Shown here one piece after another: positions 1 through 18,784 of a DNA stretch of 64,000 nt. Under the pieces are notes generated by a model. The model saw nothing but the letters and a program-made list of their open reading frames with translations, was not told the DNA's origin and did no database searches. A program made the position numbers and the translations under genes. The first letter of the stretch is position 1. Each line of letters opens with the position of its first letter. Origin of the DNA: Ischnura elegans (Eukaryota > Arthropoda > Insecta > Odonata > Coenagrionidae); the NCBI RefSeq assembly GCF_921293095.1, contig NC_060252.1:45818881-45882880 (forward strand), in the 5' to 3' direction.

Positions 1-427
1 AGAAGGCAGAATTCTGCAGACAAATATGTAGTAATCACCAGCAAATTACGAATCCAAGCCATGTACATATGTAGTCAATGGCAGGTTATGTGAAAGCAAT
101 TAATACAATAAAGCCAGATAAGCCCAATGGCTTACTTTTTAATATTTATGTATGATATTAGACCATCCGCTTCTACATTGTGTACCATGACGTAGAAATA
201 ACGTACATACATAACTTGTCCAAGGTAATCATTGAGTGAAAGGCTTGAAAAAAAATGGGTTTCCTATATTCCAAAAGAAAATGCAGAGGCATTATGAAAA
301 TTGTCAAAGACATCAAGTATATAAATACATGTACATATTCTTAAAATTCAGGAATTTTCTTTTCCTAGATTATTTTCCAACTAGTAATGAATTCCAAGAT
401 GTAGATAATGAAATATAATTATTCCAG

Positions 428-6221
<5,794 letters not shown>

Positions 6222-6346
6222 TTACATATCAACTTACGAACATCAGCTAAATTGTTCACTATGAAGGAAGTGAATTCAGCAATGTGTAATGTGTGAGCAA
6301 GATTGTGGCAACATCTAGGTGATAGTGTAAAGGACTTTTAGTTGTG

Positions 6347-6849
6347 ATTAAAAGTGACCAAATGAAAACATCAATGGCACAATGAGTGCACAAATGTTAA
6401 GAGCTCAAACGTGAAAGTGTGATACATGGGATTCTTTACCACAAGCCAATGCAGGAGGACATATAACATGGTCCACAGCCTGACAGATTGGCCTCCAAAG
6501 AGATGGGTATGATACCCATAGCAAAGACTTTATGCATGCACAAAACCACCACGAAATTCTACCAATGAAAGACCTGAGGTGTAAATACAAATTTGTATCT
6601 TGTGTTGTGTTTGATGACCTGAGATAATTCTCATCTCTGAAATTCCTTACTAGATAAGATATACTAGGTTTGCATGGAAACATCATAATGGTTAAAAAGA
6701 AAAGAATTCACCGGCTACATACCTTCTTCCTCAAACCATTTTGTAACATAATTTTTCAAGGATTAGGAACACTGAAAATGTTTGATAAGAACATTTTTTC
6801 TGGTATAACTTGGGCAGATGGATTATTTTGTACATGGAATGGCAATAAA
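6347..6849 (+). terminator. Candidate poly(A) signals of the sarcalumenin-like gene
   Basis: An ATTAAA lies at 6347-6352 and a canonical AATAAA at 6844-6849, 126 and 623 nt after the stop codon. I saw no canonical AATAAA between them. Either could end the transcript. The second lies only about 70 bp from a HIP exon on the other strand. Confidence 0.35.
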
Positions 6850-6919
6850 AACTGAAACCTATACTAACGTTCAATAACCTACAGAGCTAATGAAGCTTAT
6901 ATTAGACTTTCATACTCAC

Positions 6920-9900
6920 GTTAGGAGTAACATCTTTCAGCCACTCATCGGCTTGCTCATCAAAATCAAGCATGCATGCCTTCCTCAAATCTTTGGCAGC
7001 TTCAACCCACTGTCCAAGAAGCCTATTAGAGAGTAGAACAAAATGAAATTTATTATTCCACACTAAATTTATCTGACAATGTGCTAATAATATGAAATTC
7101 ATTATCTTGGAAATAGAGCATGGCAATGGAGGGGAATGCCACACAATATTATTGAAAAACACACATAATTCATTCATGGCCACTGTTGCTAATTGTGCTG
7201 ACCATGATTTCTGCACTGAGGAATTCCATTGTACTCATAGTTCCACGTTTTTTTCTTGGTTCTCTAAATTTATTCCACCTAAAAATTTCACCAACTATAA
7301 CCACAAAATACATAAAATTCTGTTTACCATTTGCATAAAATATGCTTTCTAAATACCAATGATAAATTAGCCCATGTTTTCCTATCAATACGTCTTTTAC
7401 ACCATGATGAACTGTATCACTTCCACCATTAGAATTTGGGGACCCACAGATAGACAAAATGCATACATCCATCCAAAGTCAATAACCCTGTTCAGCAAAA
7501 CCTACAACTATCACAAAATTCTCAGTCTGGCAAACTAGGAACTTGTGGCACAAGGACCTAAAACATACAAATGTATCGCGTCTAAACCACACCATGTCCT
7601 CACAAAATAGGACTCAAAATCTCACATGAAGGCAGTTGACATGCTATTTCATTTCATCTGACATAAAATCCAATGTCTTCATGCTTAACTAACAGACCAA
7701 TGCCAATAACATCTCTTAAGTGGCAATAGCATTGTCAGTAGCCTTATAGATAGTTTCAAGACATCCCACCATCAGCCCACTCTAATAGTAAGCACGCCAA
7801 GGTTGATTGTTGAAAATATGTCGTAGATTGTTAATTAACATCTTTGGAGGCCATTAAAATATGGTAAGTACTGTTAAAGATTAAGGAAGTTGCATAGAAA
7901 AACAAAGAAAAATTAACTTTCAAAAATATTTCAAAATATGCCCGGTGCCCATAACTGAAAAATTAAATTAAAATAAATAACTTTTTCTTTCATGTGGCTT
8001 GTCATACACCATATGCCATTTTTAGTCACTCCCATATGTGGTTTGATGTGTGTGGTACTCTGAGTCACACTTATTAATTATTTTTAATTAATAATTTTTT
8101 CATTTCATCTACACACTTTTTGAATGAGAGTATTTGTTTTTGGCCTGAGAGAATATAACCCCTCATAATCAATCTCTTCTGCTTCAAGAGAAACCACTAT
8201 ATAGGCAAAAAATGTCTTCTCTCAAAGACTTGGGTACCTCTGCCCTGATTTCCTTTATTATTGAACAGACCTTTATTTATTCTGCTTGCCCTGTATGTAT
8301 GCCTGGCATCAGGCTTCTATCTCATATAACTCTTCCTAAGACGCACAGTGGTCACAAAACTTTACTGAGAGAGGTAAGAGGTATAGTGAACACCTATCAT
8401 AAAGTCTTGAAAGAAGACTTTCAGAGATGAGACTTACAGTTGGTAGATTTCCTGTGAGTGAAGAAGAAAGGTAGCAAGCCCAATAATATTCAACAAATGT
8501 TCTCTAAAAGTAATACATACGTAATTTTTAAGTCAAGATATAGTCAACATAAGATAAAGCTGAAGATTTCTTTGAAGAAGATTCAGTACTTCTTGATTCT
8601 GAAGCGAGTGTTCAAGAATAATTTTATTACACAGTGAATACTCTCCCACAAATACATGATAGCGAAGACATGATGGTGATACTACTGGTAAGACCATTGA
8701 TCTTTCAACCTCTTGGGCCTCGGATGACTTAACAATTGCAATACACTGAAAAAATTCCTTTTAACAGGTAATGTGGTCAGAGAGTAGTTATTGATACGAT
8801 AATTTGCATCGAAATACAACTTTAATGTATAGTTATTAAGTTATTATTATAAAGTTAATCAATATCATTGTAGTCAGGCAATTATAATTACCCATTTTGA
8901 AAAATATGGATTTATTGCATCATGGTACACATGTTTCGGACACTTAACGATGTAAACCTCGACAAAATGTTCCAAAAGAGGTAGAGTTAGCAAAGTTGAA
9001 GAAAATAGAAGAAAGGTTGTTCACGCAATGATGTTCATGAGGTGAAAAGAAAAAAGCCAGTTTTGCTAATCTCAACATTATTAAAATGCAAAAAGACCGA
9101 GAAACAGTAAATGAAATGATTTAGAATGCTACTGACGATTTCAGTTCTAAACTCATTAGTATTACCTGATAACTATCAAAATAGGATAGATCACATAAAC
9201 TGCCATCTTCGAATAAGTCAGTAAAAAAATATAAAAGAGTACTCAAATACATAAACCACTAGAAGACAACCCACAAAATCTGTTACCACACAATTTAGTC
9301 AAGAGGCATTCTATTAAGAAAATATTCAACTGGTAAGAAGTCCAGGCATCGGAGGAAATGGCAAGTGAGCTCGGCTAGAGGGAATAGGAGGGATGCAGTA
9401 TCGGTTCCCCGGTTGCTTCCTGCATTGGATCCCATATACTCGCTGCATATTCAAGGTGCAGCCTTACAAGTCCAACATAGCATCCCTCTTTCACTTTTTC
9501 ATCCAAAATTCTTCCCATAACTTACTTGACGAAACCTAGTTTCTTCTGGGCTATGCCAAAAATACTTCTTAGATGTGCTTCCTAAGATAGGTTTGAAGTT
9601 ATTGTAAATCCCAGATATTAGACTTCAGCTGATGCCATAATGATAACATATCCACAGCATGTGCATGGGGATAGTCAGACATCCTACAACAGACATGTAA
9701 TGCCTTGCATATATGTAGTTCTAGCCCTGGCTTCTGCCTCCACTCATGATTGCTGTTGAGGTCCAATGATAGGATTCCAAAGTAGGTGTGTTCAATAATT
9801 CCTTAATAGATTCCTTCCAAGAGCGTCATTTATGGTTCTTTCTTCACCATACACGCAACGTCATATAATAAGCTTCATTCCTGGGGAATCATGGTGAAAG

Positions 9901-12900
9901 ACTCATTACAGCTCATAAATTTGATGTACAGTTAGTTCTCTTCCTACGTACATTCGATTTACGAACTTTCAGAGATGCAAGCATTAGAAAATTTCAAATT
10001 TCGAATTTGGCGCCTTTTGATTTGACTGTTGCTACGCGGTGCGGTAGAGGAAATTGTACTCTGGGCATAATCTGAACATAGCATCATTGAATCCGGTGTG
10101 AAGTTAGGAACTGTTCATCGTTTCGCCCATTGTTCCTTGCCGCGGAGAGCGATTTTTTCGGTTCCGGCTGCATTGCACGCCCAGCTAGATCAGTTCCCCA
10201 CAATCGTGAGTTAGCGCAAAATTGTTATGAAGTGTTGCATTCCGCAGGATAACTGTACTCCTCGATGCCTTGCATACAGTCCGGCCAGCGAGAGTTGTCC
10301 GATGACGGCACAAAAGGAGATGCGGATAACCCTGCGCCAGCATGGTTTGCAGTCAATCGTTTTCCCCCAAACGCACCTCACACCATCGCCTAGTCATACA
10401 ACGTTGTCAAATGCATAAAGAGCAGCGAAATAAGCCTGATCCACTAAAAACATGCCCTTTCTTCGAATCCCCAAAACAAGTGATCCTTCCACTGGGTCCT
10501 TCACGCTCGTCGTCCTTTCCATCTCCTTTCTTCACGGAGCCCTTTGTAAGCATTTCACTTTCTTACCTGGCAACGCTATCCCGACCTAGACCATTCTGCC
10601 TGCCATCGGACGACTCTCGGTGGCCGGACTGTAGGTTTATCAACTTAAGAACAAGGTCTTGGAATGCATCTAGTTCGTAAATCGAACTTACTGTACTCGG
10701 GAAGATATCAACCCCCGATTACGTCATGCCGCATGCCGAAACTGAAACGAATTTTCCTGTTTATGTATATTTCTGCATAATTTAATCACATATATCACAT
10801 ACGGTTTTTTCCGACAATTCCTTAGAGAAACGTTCATACGAACTTCATCATTACGAACCTCGGGTTTTTCGGTCCCGTGAACTTCGTAATAACGAGTCTT
10901 CTGTATTAAGTCCAAGGGGGACTGAGTGGCCTTGGTTTTCAGAGAGAATCAGTCATCTGAAACCCTAGGTCAAAAACAAGCGGCAGGCAGGGGAGTTTCT
11001 TACTAAGTGACATATTTTTAGAATGCTCCTGTTTGCATTTCTTACTTGTAAGCATCGTGTCATCATGTCAGTACCTCAGAGGTGAACATGGAAAAGATCG
11101 CCTGGGGTTTTTCGATCCAGAGGGCGAGCTTAATTTATTGCAACGAGTGGGCATCCTGAGGAATTTATACTGCAAATAGTAATCGCATATCAAACGTAGA
11201 GAAATGAGTAGTTTTGAAGGACAATACCTGGTTAATAGTCAACATCATGCTGAGTGATTTCCAATTAGCTAAAAATTTCAAATGAGTGTGCACATTGTTG
11301 AACTAAATGGCAGATGAAGAAATCGGAAATGCTTGTTAGTGAAGAGCGCTGAAGAAGAGGTCGAGGGGAAGGAGTGCACTCCCTCCGTCTTTCAAGCATT
11401 GAGGCTATGAGCGAAGGAGCAAGGGACGAACACCTCCGATCTTGCATGTGATGTCATTGCCTTCAAGGCAAAGGGGCAAAGGCACAGCAATGTGATATAC
11501 ACATTTTGCATTGCCTGAAGTTTCTAATCCGCCTCGTCTTGTTTGAATGTGCTCATTCTACACTTGTTTTTTCCAAAATTGTGCTGTTTGGACTATGTTG
11601 AATGTTTAAAGTAAATGTTTTGTTGAAACTTTAAAGCTTTATGTCAATCAATCAATTAGAGCTTAAAATATTTAAATGCTGTCAGATATGCATCGTGTTA
11701 GGTCTTATTCTTTTTTGAACCTTGAGCACATCATACAATTGCTGAAATCTACCGAGATATCTTCGGGCTCAGTGGGTGACTCACCTAGCATTTGGACTCC
11801 AGAAACGTGGAGAATTGAATCCGAGAGATCGAAAAACGTCAGTCAGCGAGATGGAGTAAGGATGAAACATGTTTCCATTGTTCTCATGTAACTTTATATT
11901 TTCCTTCGCAGATAATGATTTACGGTGTGTGAGGTCTCAGAAAGGAAAAAACCTGAGAAAGAATGGGCTGATGGAGGTCCAATGGGTGGTTTTGTGAAAT
12001 CTTCATCATGGTTATTATCTTGCGGTGCTGAGATTCCTCTGATTGCTGTTCAATCTCTTGGGATAATTCATGCTATGTGCTGGTCGTGTTTTGCCTTAAA
12101 ATTTTCCACGGCTGAAATTCTATTGCAATAATCCCATTACAGCTTTTAAACAAAATTGTTCATGAGTAGGACAAGAATCGCAGTGCAACAGCATATGCGG
12201 AGAGAGGATCGGAACTCTTTCTACTCCCTCTTATGGGATGGTGCATTCAGGAAAGAATTGATTAAAAATTTTAGATTTAGATTCAATTTCTTTGATGAAT
12301 TTGGATCTGAAATATAAGGTGAAGGGCATTATCCATGGATATTTGGGTCCGAGGTATCCTATCAGACCATCCCTAGTAAGCATCATAAGGTTAAGACTAC
12401 AAGTGAATACCTACTCATCTCCAAGTGCCATACATATCGTGCAAATTTAGCTGAAAAAAGTCACCTAAATTTGTAGCATTGAAAGTGGAAATTTTGATAA
12501 CTGTCGAAAGTCCAGGCATACATCTGCAGCACTACACAATAGGATTTTAAAAAATGCTGCAAAAATGTTTTTCCTTTATCTCTGATGGCTAAAATAGGGC
12601 AATATCTCTTACATGTGTTTATACGGTAATCATCATATGTCTTATACGTTCCTTATTTGTAAGTTTTATCTACAGAATAAAGCCTTGGATCAGAGAAATA
12701 TCCTCTTAGGCAGCGTACTTTGCAAAAATATCGAGTTTCATGGTATTATTTACCAAACAAGGTGACCTTACCTTTCAGCATGCAACACCTCTAATGATCT
12801 TAAATCATAATGCTACGATAGAGCCCACTACGTCAAGGAATGATTGAGAAGTAATTCTCAAAGTCTCGTAGCTTAACCTAACTAGTAGTATTATTAGGTC

Positions 12901-15900
12901 ATCTTCCATCCTAGCTCGTTAGGAAAGTGGTAGGAAAAGGAGTGTGGCAATTTTAATCCCCACAAGTATATTCTTACTTTCATTATGCACAGATCGTATA
13001 AAATACTTCATCTTCTTTTAAGCATCAATGTATTTGTTTGAGATTCGACTGATAAACACAGATCATAGCATCTAAGGCAGCTTTGGCATCACAAAACATA
13101 CAAAAACATATAGAATTAGAATTTGATTGGAAGAGTTAGGTTAGAGAACAAAGTAGGCACCTAAATTTACTGTTATAGCAATTCTTGCAAATACAATGCA
13201 ATTAACCGGACAACAGTGACATGAACAAAGAAATATAAGCTGGATACATGTATCGAAATACAATTCTAGGTATACATTAGCGATGTTGTCAAGGACGATG
13301 TTGCTTGCATCCAGCCATTATTGCCCTGTGCTGAGGTTGCTGAATATACTTAGGGCGACATGACTGACATTTTTCACAGGGACCTAGTTTCTATATGAGT
13401 AGATAGGAGTTTTACATCGTCTGAGATGACCAATGCATGCATGAGGCACAGAGCTCAGGGAAACATGCCTTAATAATCACCTATTAAAACTGGCAAAGGG
13501 CGGAAAGTTTTCTTCATTTGATTAGGTATTAATAATCCTTATTTAAGCCAAGCGCTACCAGCTAACAGGGTACTCTGCTACCTGCTAGCATCCTGCATCA
13601 TATCAGCGCTCAAAGCCTCGCCCCAAGGCCACCTCACTTGCGGCAACGGGAACCAGAACGACGTAAGACGGAGTTTTCCCAGACTTCATACTTAGCCGTC
13701 CCGTTTTCGTGCACTTGAAAATTTTCACTTTTCATATAATAGCGAAAAACAGATATCGTCATTTAAAAATCTAAAAGCGTGAAATACATACTCCACGAGT
13801 AATAATCTTTCGATTTAGGCAATAAAAAAATAGTAGGAAACCATCCTATTATCCATGTGCCAAATACATATAAGCAATCCATAAGTTGACCGCAAACCAA
13901 TGCTGCAGATAGGGTTGTAAACCCAGAAAGGAGGGAGCACAACTACTCTCAGAGTCTGAGATAATGCGGAGTCCCCGCTGGGAGGGGTCGGAAAAGGTTC
14001 GAGCTGAGAGCGTGTGATTATCCGCGAGACCCTTCTTAACGAATGTCCTCCAAAAATGCTCCGTACCACGAGAAAGAAGAGTCTCTTGGGGCTCAGCATA
14101 GCGGTCATGCTAAGAAGAAAAGACTGCTGTCTCGAAGGGGTTAAGATTCCTTGATTTTAATGATTTCATGAACCACACTGTATAACCACGGGAATGAAGG
14201 AACCTAGATAGCGGCATGTGAGTTGGCTTGTAGGTCTGTGGTTCAATCCCAGGTCCAAGGGAATTTTTTCCAACAGCAGCTCATGTGGATGCCCATTATA
14301 ATTTTAGTCACTTAATCACAATCAATTGCCAATTTTTACCGGCTCTTGGCTACGTAAAAAACATGAAGAGTGGAATGAAGAGGTTTAATAAGTAACAATG
14401 GTCAACCTCAGGGAAAACAAAGTAACATTTCAAGAGCAAAAGATGAAAGAAGAAAATATATGTGTAATGACCTCTTCTCATTCTTGGTCAAACAAAGATA
14501 ATCTCGGAAATGGCAGAACCCAACTTTAGAGATACTTAGGGATCAACAGACTTTGAAGGTGGTGGTGGATGAGGTGTTGCTTGGTACATAAAGGATAGGA
14601 TACTGATATCAATGAATGTTTTCAGGGTTATGTTCAGAAGGGCACCATGGTAATCAATCATAATACTGAACCAGAAATTCAAAAATCACAAAATCCTGTT
14701 CATCAAAATAGAAAAAGCACCAATTTTAACAATACCGTTATCACCCTTGAAAAATAATTCCCATCTAGTATTTGAGATTAGAAGAAGAGCAAGGAATGAT
14801 AAGTTTAAAACATTGCCATAAATTTTGGTGTGCAAAAGTCTTGATGATGCCGACAAGAGCTAATGACTAGTCAATAAATTCATTAATTTAGTACTCAACC
14901 ATCTGTTAAGATTAACAGAATATCAATTCTGCAGCATTCTATGTATGCCCATATTCAGATGCTGAACCTATCAAACCATCCTAACCGAATGACTGGCAAA
15001 TTTCATGAGATGTTACGCTGGGACAAAATTTCATATAATTTCAATCAGTTAGTAACCTTTCACCACTATCACATTAATGTCTATTGAGGAAAAACTTTAA
15101 AAAATTATAAATATATATTCTGAAAAATAATTTTGCAATAAGCATAAATTGGCAATCCTAAGACTACAGTTAAACCACTCACCTATGTGCCCTTCCTCTA
15201 AACTTGTAAGCTGGAGCACTATCTGGATTGATTTCAATTGCTCTCGTACAGTCTCTCATGCAAGCATTTGCTTTCTTCAGCCTGAGATAGCACTGACCTC
15301 TCTTGGCATAGAGAATAGCAGAGGCTGAAACCCAAAAATTATCATATTAAAATTACTCAACAAACTAAATTAAAAGCAAGCTTGTATCAAAAATTAATCT
15401 ACTAACCTGGATTTAGCATGATAGCTTCAGTGTAAAGTTTAACAGCTTCCTCCAAATTACCCTCTGAGAACTGAGAAATAGCTTCTCGTTTCTTTTCATC
15501 TGACTGAGCCATATCTTCCTCTGACACCTCCTTTTCAAAATCACCACCCATTGGCTGAGGATCATCTAAATCAGGTTCTAAAAAGTAATAAATTACACAA
15601 TTTGTCTATTATTATGAATTGCAAAGGAAAAACGAGTCAAAATGTACAACATGGTGGATAATGACTTATGTGCAAATTGTTTTCATAAACCCATGTCTCA
15701 TACATGAGGAAATGAAGCAAAAACTAAGAAGAGTTAACAATTATTATTTGTTTTTGCCTTTTGACTAAGAAGCCATTAACTCACATTCCCATGAACTTTT
15801 TTCTCAGGCCATATAGGTTTACTAGACCATAATTCCCCCTTAATAGATGAGTTTAGAAAACTTCTTGGTATTATAAAGCCACCACAAATTAAAGTACTCA

Positions 15901-17224
15901 AAATTAAGCATTCCTTCAATCTTCTTCTTCAAACCCAACTTAACTTCTAAATTAAAAACACAAAAAAGAGGGAAACATGGATAATCTGAAGATTTTGTGA
16001 TGCTTGTTAAGGGAAAAAAAGTGGATTGTAATAGCAGAAAACACACATTTTAATTAATAAAATGTCCATAATAACCATGAATACCATTGATCAAAGGATC
16101 ATAGATAAAAAATATTAAGCCGATGATACTTGTATATAATTCCTAAACACAATTTCCTTTCTTAAACAACCGCCTAAAGCAGATTCAGGTAATATGTTAA
16201 ATAGGTCATAAGGTTAAGTGATAACAAATAAAGCATGAAAGGACAGAAACAGCTGCCGGTTAACTCATTCACTTGTATTTCATCAATACAACTCCAAGAA
16301 AGGGACAGCCCCAAATCTGGATACAGCCCTACCTCAGGCGAGGCAAGGAAAACTGAACAGAGAACATTAAATACTGCCATAAACCAAAGTAATTTAAAGA
16401 GATTTATTTATACCTAGAAATAGCTAATCATTTAAAAGAGAAAAGACGCCAAACGGCATGCACCAAGTGATTAACCTAGCAAAGCTACTAAAACAATTGC
16501 TTAGCACCGAACGTTTAAACAAAATGATTACTACGGTTCATAATTTTTGTTATTCATAGAGTAATGAGACGGACTAAGAGAAAAACCATAAAAAATAACA
16601 AGAAGCATTTCGGGGAATGATAGGTCTTAAGAGAACAGGATGATCAAAGAACAGGATGTGAGCAGATCGTATGCAGGGAAATATAGCAGAAGGCAGAATT
16701 CACTGCGGGAATGTTTTTGAACAAATATGGATGTAGCAACAAACATAATTGCATAAATTAATTTTAATGAGTGTGATTTGAAGGGTGTAAAGTAGTTAGC
16801 AAAGAAAATTAGGCATGACAATACATGTGAGGGTATACAAATGCAGTTTAGAGTTCAAAAGTAAAAATGAGATAAATGAAGCTTCATCGCCATACTTAGG
16901 CACATAAAATGCAGTAGTTGTAAGAGAATGAACACACTCACCAATGACACCTTCATTATCTAATTCCACCACACTTTCTTCGCTATCCGACACATCCTGG
17001 GGCAATTTCTCTTCTGGCTCAGGTTTAGGTTCTTCTTTTGGTTGTTCTTTGGGTTTTTCTGACTTTGGCTCGGTTTTCGCAGGAATTTTACCACCAAAAT
17101 GCTCTACGAAGTCTTTGAAGAAGGATAATTGAGGATGATGAAGAGTCTGTGGCTGCATTTTACACCATGCAGTAAACGCTTTGAGCTGATCCAGCTGATC
17201 TTCATTGAAAGGTAAATCCTCCAT
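6920..17224 (-). CDS. ST13: Hsc70-interacting protein (HIP/ST13), first four coding exons
   Basis: Exons on the - strand, in transcript order: 17224-16942 (ATG at 17224), 15577-15407, 15324-15183 and 7022-6920. Phases match (1, 1, 2, 0), giving 233 residues. Residues 1-45 form the HIP dimerisation segment ([28 protein letters not shown]). Then comes a Lys/Glu/Pro-rich linker (about 50-85), the acidic [16 protein letters not shown], and three TPR repeats (about 118-220) with [18 protein letters not shown] and [23 protein letters not shown] is a cytosolic cochaperone that binds the ATPase domain of Hsc70 through its TPRs. The start was chosen because [14 protein letters not shown] aligns to the family N-terminus and an acceptor AG lies just upstream. 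The last visible exon ends at LKDVTPN with donor GTGAGT. The expected charged segment and C-terminal STI1/DP domain are not in the window. The third intron (7023-15182) is 8.2 kb. Confidence 0.88.
9405..9625 (-). mobile_element. Decayed non-LTR retrotransposon fragment (RT C-terminal region)
   Basis: Reverse-complement translation, with stops, gives [33 protein letters not shown] and similar. This is the C-terminal reverse transcriptase/thumb signature (YLGV...KLGFI...YKALVRPxLEYAS.VWDP) of jockey/CR1-type LINEs. Only about 220 bp survive and they are interrupted. A related remnant lies at about 24495-24705. Confidence 0.6.
9929..10693. mobile_element. Non-autonomous Tigger-like element with TA duplications
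   Basis: The left end CAGTTAGTTC is followed by ATTCGATTTACGAAC. The right end, on the other strand, reads CAGTAAGTTCGATTTACGAA. TA flanks both ends (9927-9928, 10694-10695). The interior (765 bp in all) is more GC-rich than its surroundings and has no transposase. A related end-like motif with CGAAGTTC / ACGAGTCTTCTGTA lies at about 10870-10905 and may be a second, broken copy. Confidence 0.6.
11760..11835 (+). repeat. tRNA-like SINE head (weak)
   Basis: A box A-like GGGCTCAGTGGGTGA (11765-11779) is followed by a box B-like GAATTGAATCC (11812-11822) at roughly tRNA spacing. It does not fold into a convincing tRNA by eye, so a SINE relic is the better reading. Confidence 0.3.
13376..13851 (+). 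repeat. MITE family copy 1, left part missing
   Basis: The sequence from CAGGGACCTAGTTTCTA to the right end GGAAACCATCCTATT matches the right two thirds of the copies at 25298, 53844 and 60702. The first 200 bp or so, including the left inverted end, are absent. It lies inside HIP intron 3. Confidence 0.75.
14205..14262 (+). repeat. tRNA-like SINE head
   Basis: A TAGCGGCATGTGAGTTGG (box A-like) is followed by TGTGGTTCAATCCCAGG (box B GGTTCAATCCC at 14240-14250). No complete tRNA cloverleaf is evident. A tRNA-derived SINE is most likely. Confidence 0.4.
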
Positions 17225-17231
17225 CCTCGCT

Positions 17232-17740
17232 ACTGAAACGAATCGAGCCGGTAAATAATACAAGGTCAAGACCTATCCCCACTTAGAACGTCAGATTAAA
17301 ATCAATGAGACAAGAATAACAACATAAAAATCCATTTAAGAAACTTATACAGGAAAGACTCGCTTTCGAAAATGGATAAATCACACCACGGATAGTAATT
17401 GAACTTAAGAGCAACGTTGGCCGGGCTGCCCAAGAGTCTGATCACAAGTGACAACAGCACGCTCTTCGTCTTATGATATAAAGACAGCTGTTTTTCCCAT
17501 AAATATAAACTTATTTTACCATGAAATGAATTAATTTTCCAACATACTCACTTTATTGCACCAAAAATGCACACCTATTTGACAAGAAGTTTCTCGATTC
17601 GAATATCCACAATCACATGCACGATCACTCACGCCGCAATCCCGCAATTACCAATACAGCGCCGTCGGTTGGCTGCGGTGATAAACATAAGCACGCAAGT
17701 TGTAACAAATGAATACCGACGATACCGAAACAGGCTCTCT
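17232..17740 (-). promoter_or_regulatory. Putative HIP 5' UTR intron and upstream non-coding exon
   Basis: An acceptor (TTTCAG) ends at 17233, 8 nt 5' of the HIP ATG, so a 5' UTR intron is likely. A matching donor GTGAGT (- strand) is present at 17551-17546, which would place a non-coding exon just above 17552, in a slightly CpG-richer stretch (17625-17700). The transcription start is not determinable from sequence. Confidence 0.3.
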
Positions 17741-18413
17741 TCAAACCAGTTCCAGTTCAAACGTTTTTCGAATTAAGGCATGGCAAACATTTTCTCTATT
17801 TTTATCTCGGGTTTAACTGCATCAAGAGGGCTGGAACTGCTTAATTTTCGTTTTGAAAATTTTGAAAAAATAAACACAAGTCATATGGCTGTCCAAAAGG
17901 ATTCATTATATTGGCGCACTCCCTTGAGCAAAGTATAGATACGAGTTTTTGTCGTGATTATCAAATAATGATCGTTCAAAAAGAAGGATTATGAATAAAA
18001 AATAACTCAGAAAAATATACGAAAGTGATTTTTTCATTATTTCAAGTAAGTAACTCAGAAAAAGATAAAAAAGTGATTTTTTCAAATAATTTTTTCATTA
18101 GTTGAAATGGAAAATTACATGCAGTATAAAAATAAAAGTCAACTATCGATATTATCTAGCGGAGGAACCAAGTTCAATGCTCCTTCGGAGAACATCTTTG
18201 ACATACTCCCCCTTAGCCCGCAAAACTCACTTTTTCTAACTGTTTCATTCATCAACCTTATCGAACTAAAAATTGAAAGAAAGGACCCTGAGGAAGACCA
18301 AGAAATAAGTAGGAAGATAATGGAGACAAAGACGAAGAACTCTGCACAATGCCCTGTGACATATCATTTTGTTTGTTGCGTTCACTTAAGTGGTTTTGCT
18401 TCCATAATGCATC

Positions 18414-18441
18414 GCGACTGATGGTAGCTACCATCAGTCGC
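18414..18441. repeat. Perfect 28-bp palindrome
   Basis: The 14-nt half GCGACTGATGGTAG is followed directly by its exact reverse complement CTACCATCAGTCGC with no loop. It abuts a second palindrome on its right. Confidence 0.95.
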
Positions 18442-18471
18442 AAAAAGTAATGCCCTAGGGCATTACTTTTT
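18442..18471. repeat. Perfect 30-bp palindrome
   Basis: The 15-nt half AAAAAGTAATGCCCT is followed directly by its exact reverse complement AGGGCATTACTTTTT. It starts at the base after the preceding palindrome ends. Confidence 0.95.
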
Positions 18472-18752
18472 CATGATGCAAAAATTTTAGATAGAGATGG
18501 TATTTATACTACTTGTCAAAAAGAATATGGATAACGATATTACTAATAGAGCCCTCAAAATACTCTCCAGTGTAAAAACTTCTCAAATAGTGATTTTCAC
18601 ATTTAAGAACAAGTAAAAGGGTAGTGGATGGCCATGGCCAGAGGGCACCAGCACTATGCACGGGGTGAACTACTGGGGGGCACATGGAGGGCGCACCAGG
18701 ATATGTCCCGGCTCATTTTCAATTGAATTTTATTGAATTTGAAGGTATTGGT

Positions 18753-18784
18753 ATTGGAGCAAATGAAAATTCATTTGCTCCAAT
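18753..18784. repeat. 15-bp-stem hairpin with 2-nt loop
   Basis: ATTGGAGCAAATGAA, loop AA, then TTCATTTGCTCCAAT: a perfect inverted repeat about 280 bp from the double palindrome. Confidence 0.9.

Larger units (their letters stand above)
7023..15182 (-). other. Large HIP intron 3 and its repeat content
   Basis: An 8.2-kb intron with no supported gene. It contains a decayed LINE reverse-transcriptase fragment (about 9405-9625), a Tigger-like MITE (9929-10693), a truncated MITE copy (13376-13851) and two tRNA-like SINE heads (about 11760 and 14205). The rest (7023-9400, 10910-11740, 11840-13370, 14270-15180) shows only AT-rich unique-looking sequence to me. The short ORFs there lack recognisable domains. 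Confidence 0.7.

Noticed and set aside
10342-10680. 112-codon ORF
   Set aside because: Lies wholly inside the Tigger-like MITE interior; no transposase motifs visible.
18107-18421. 104-codon + strand ORF ending at the palindrome
   Set aside because: Low-complexity AT-rich start, no family match, no splice context; likely chance.
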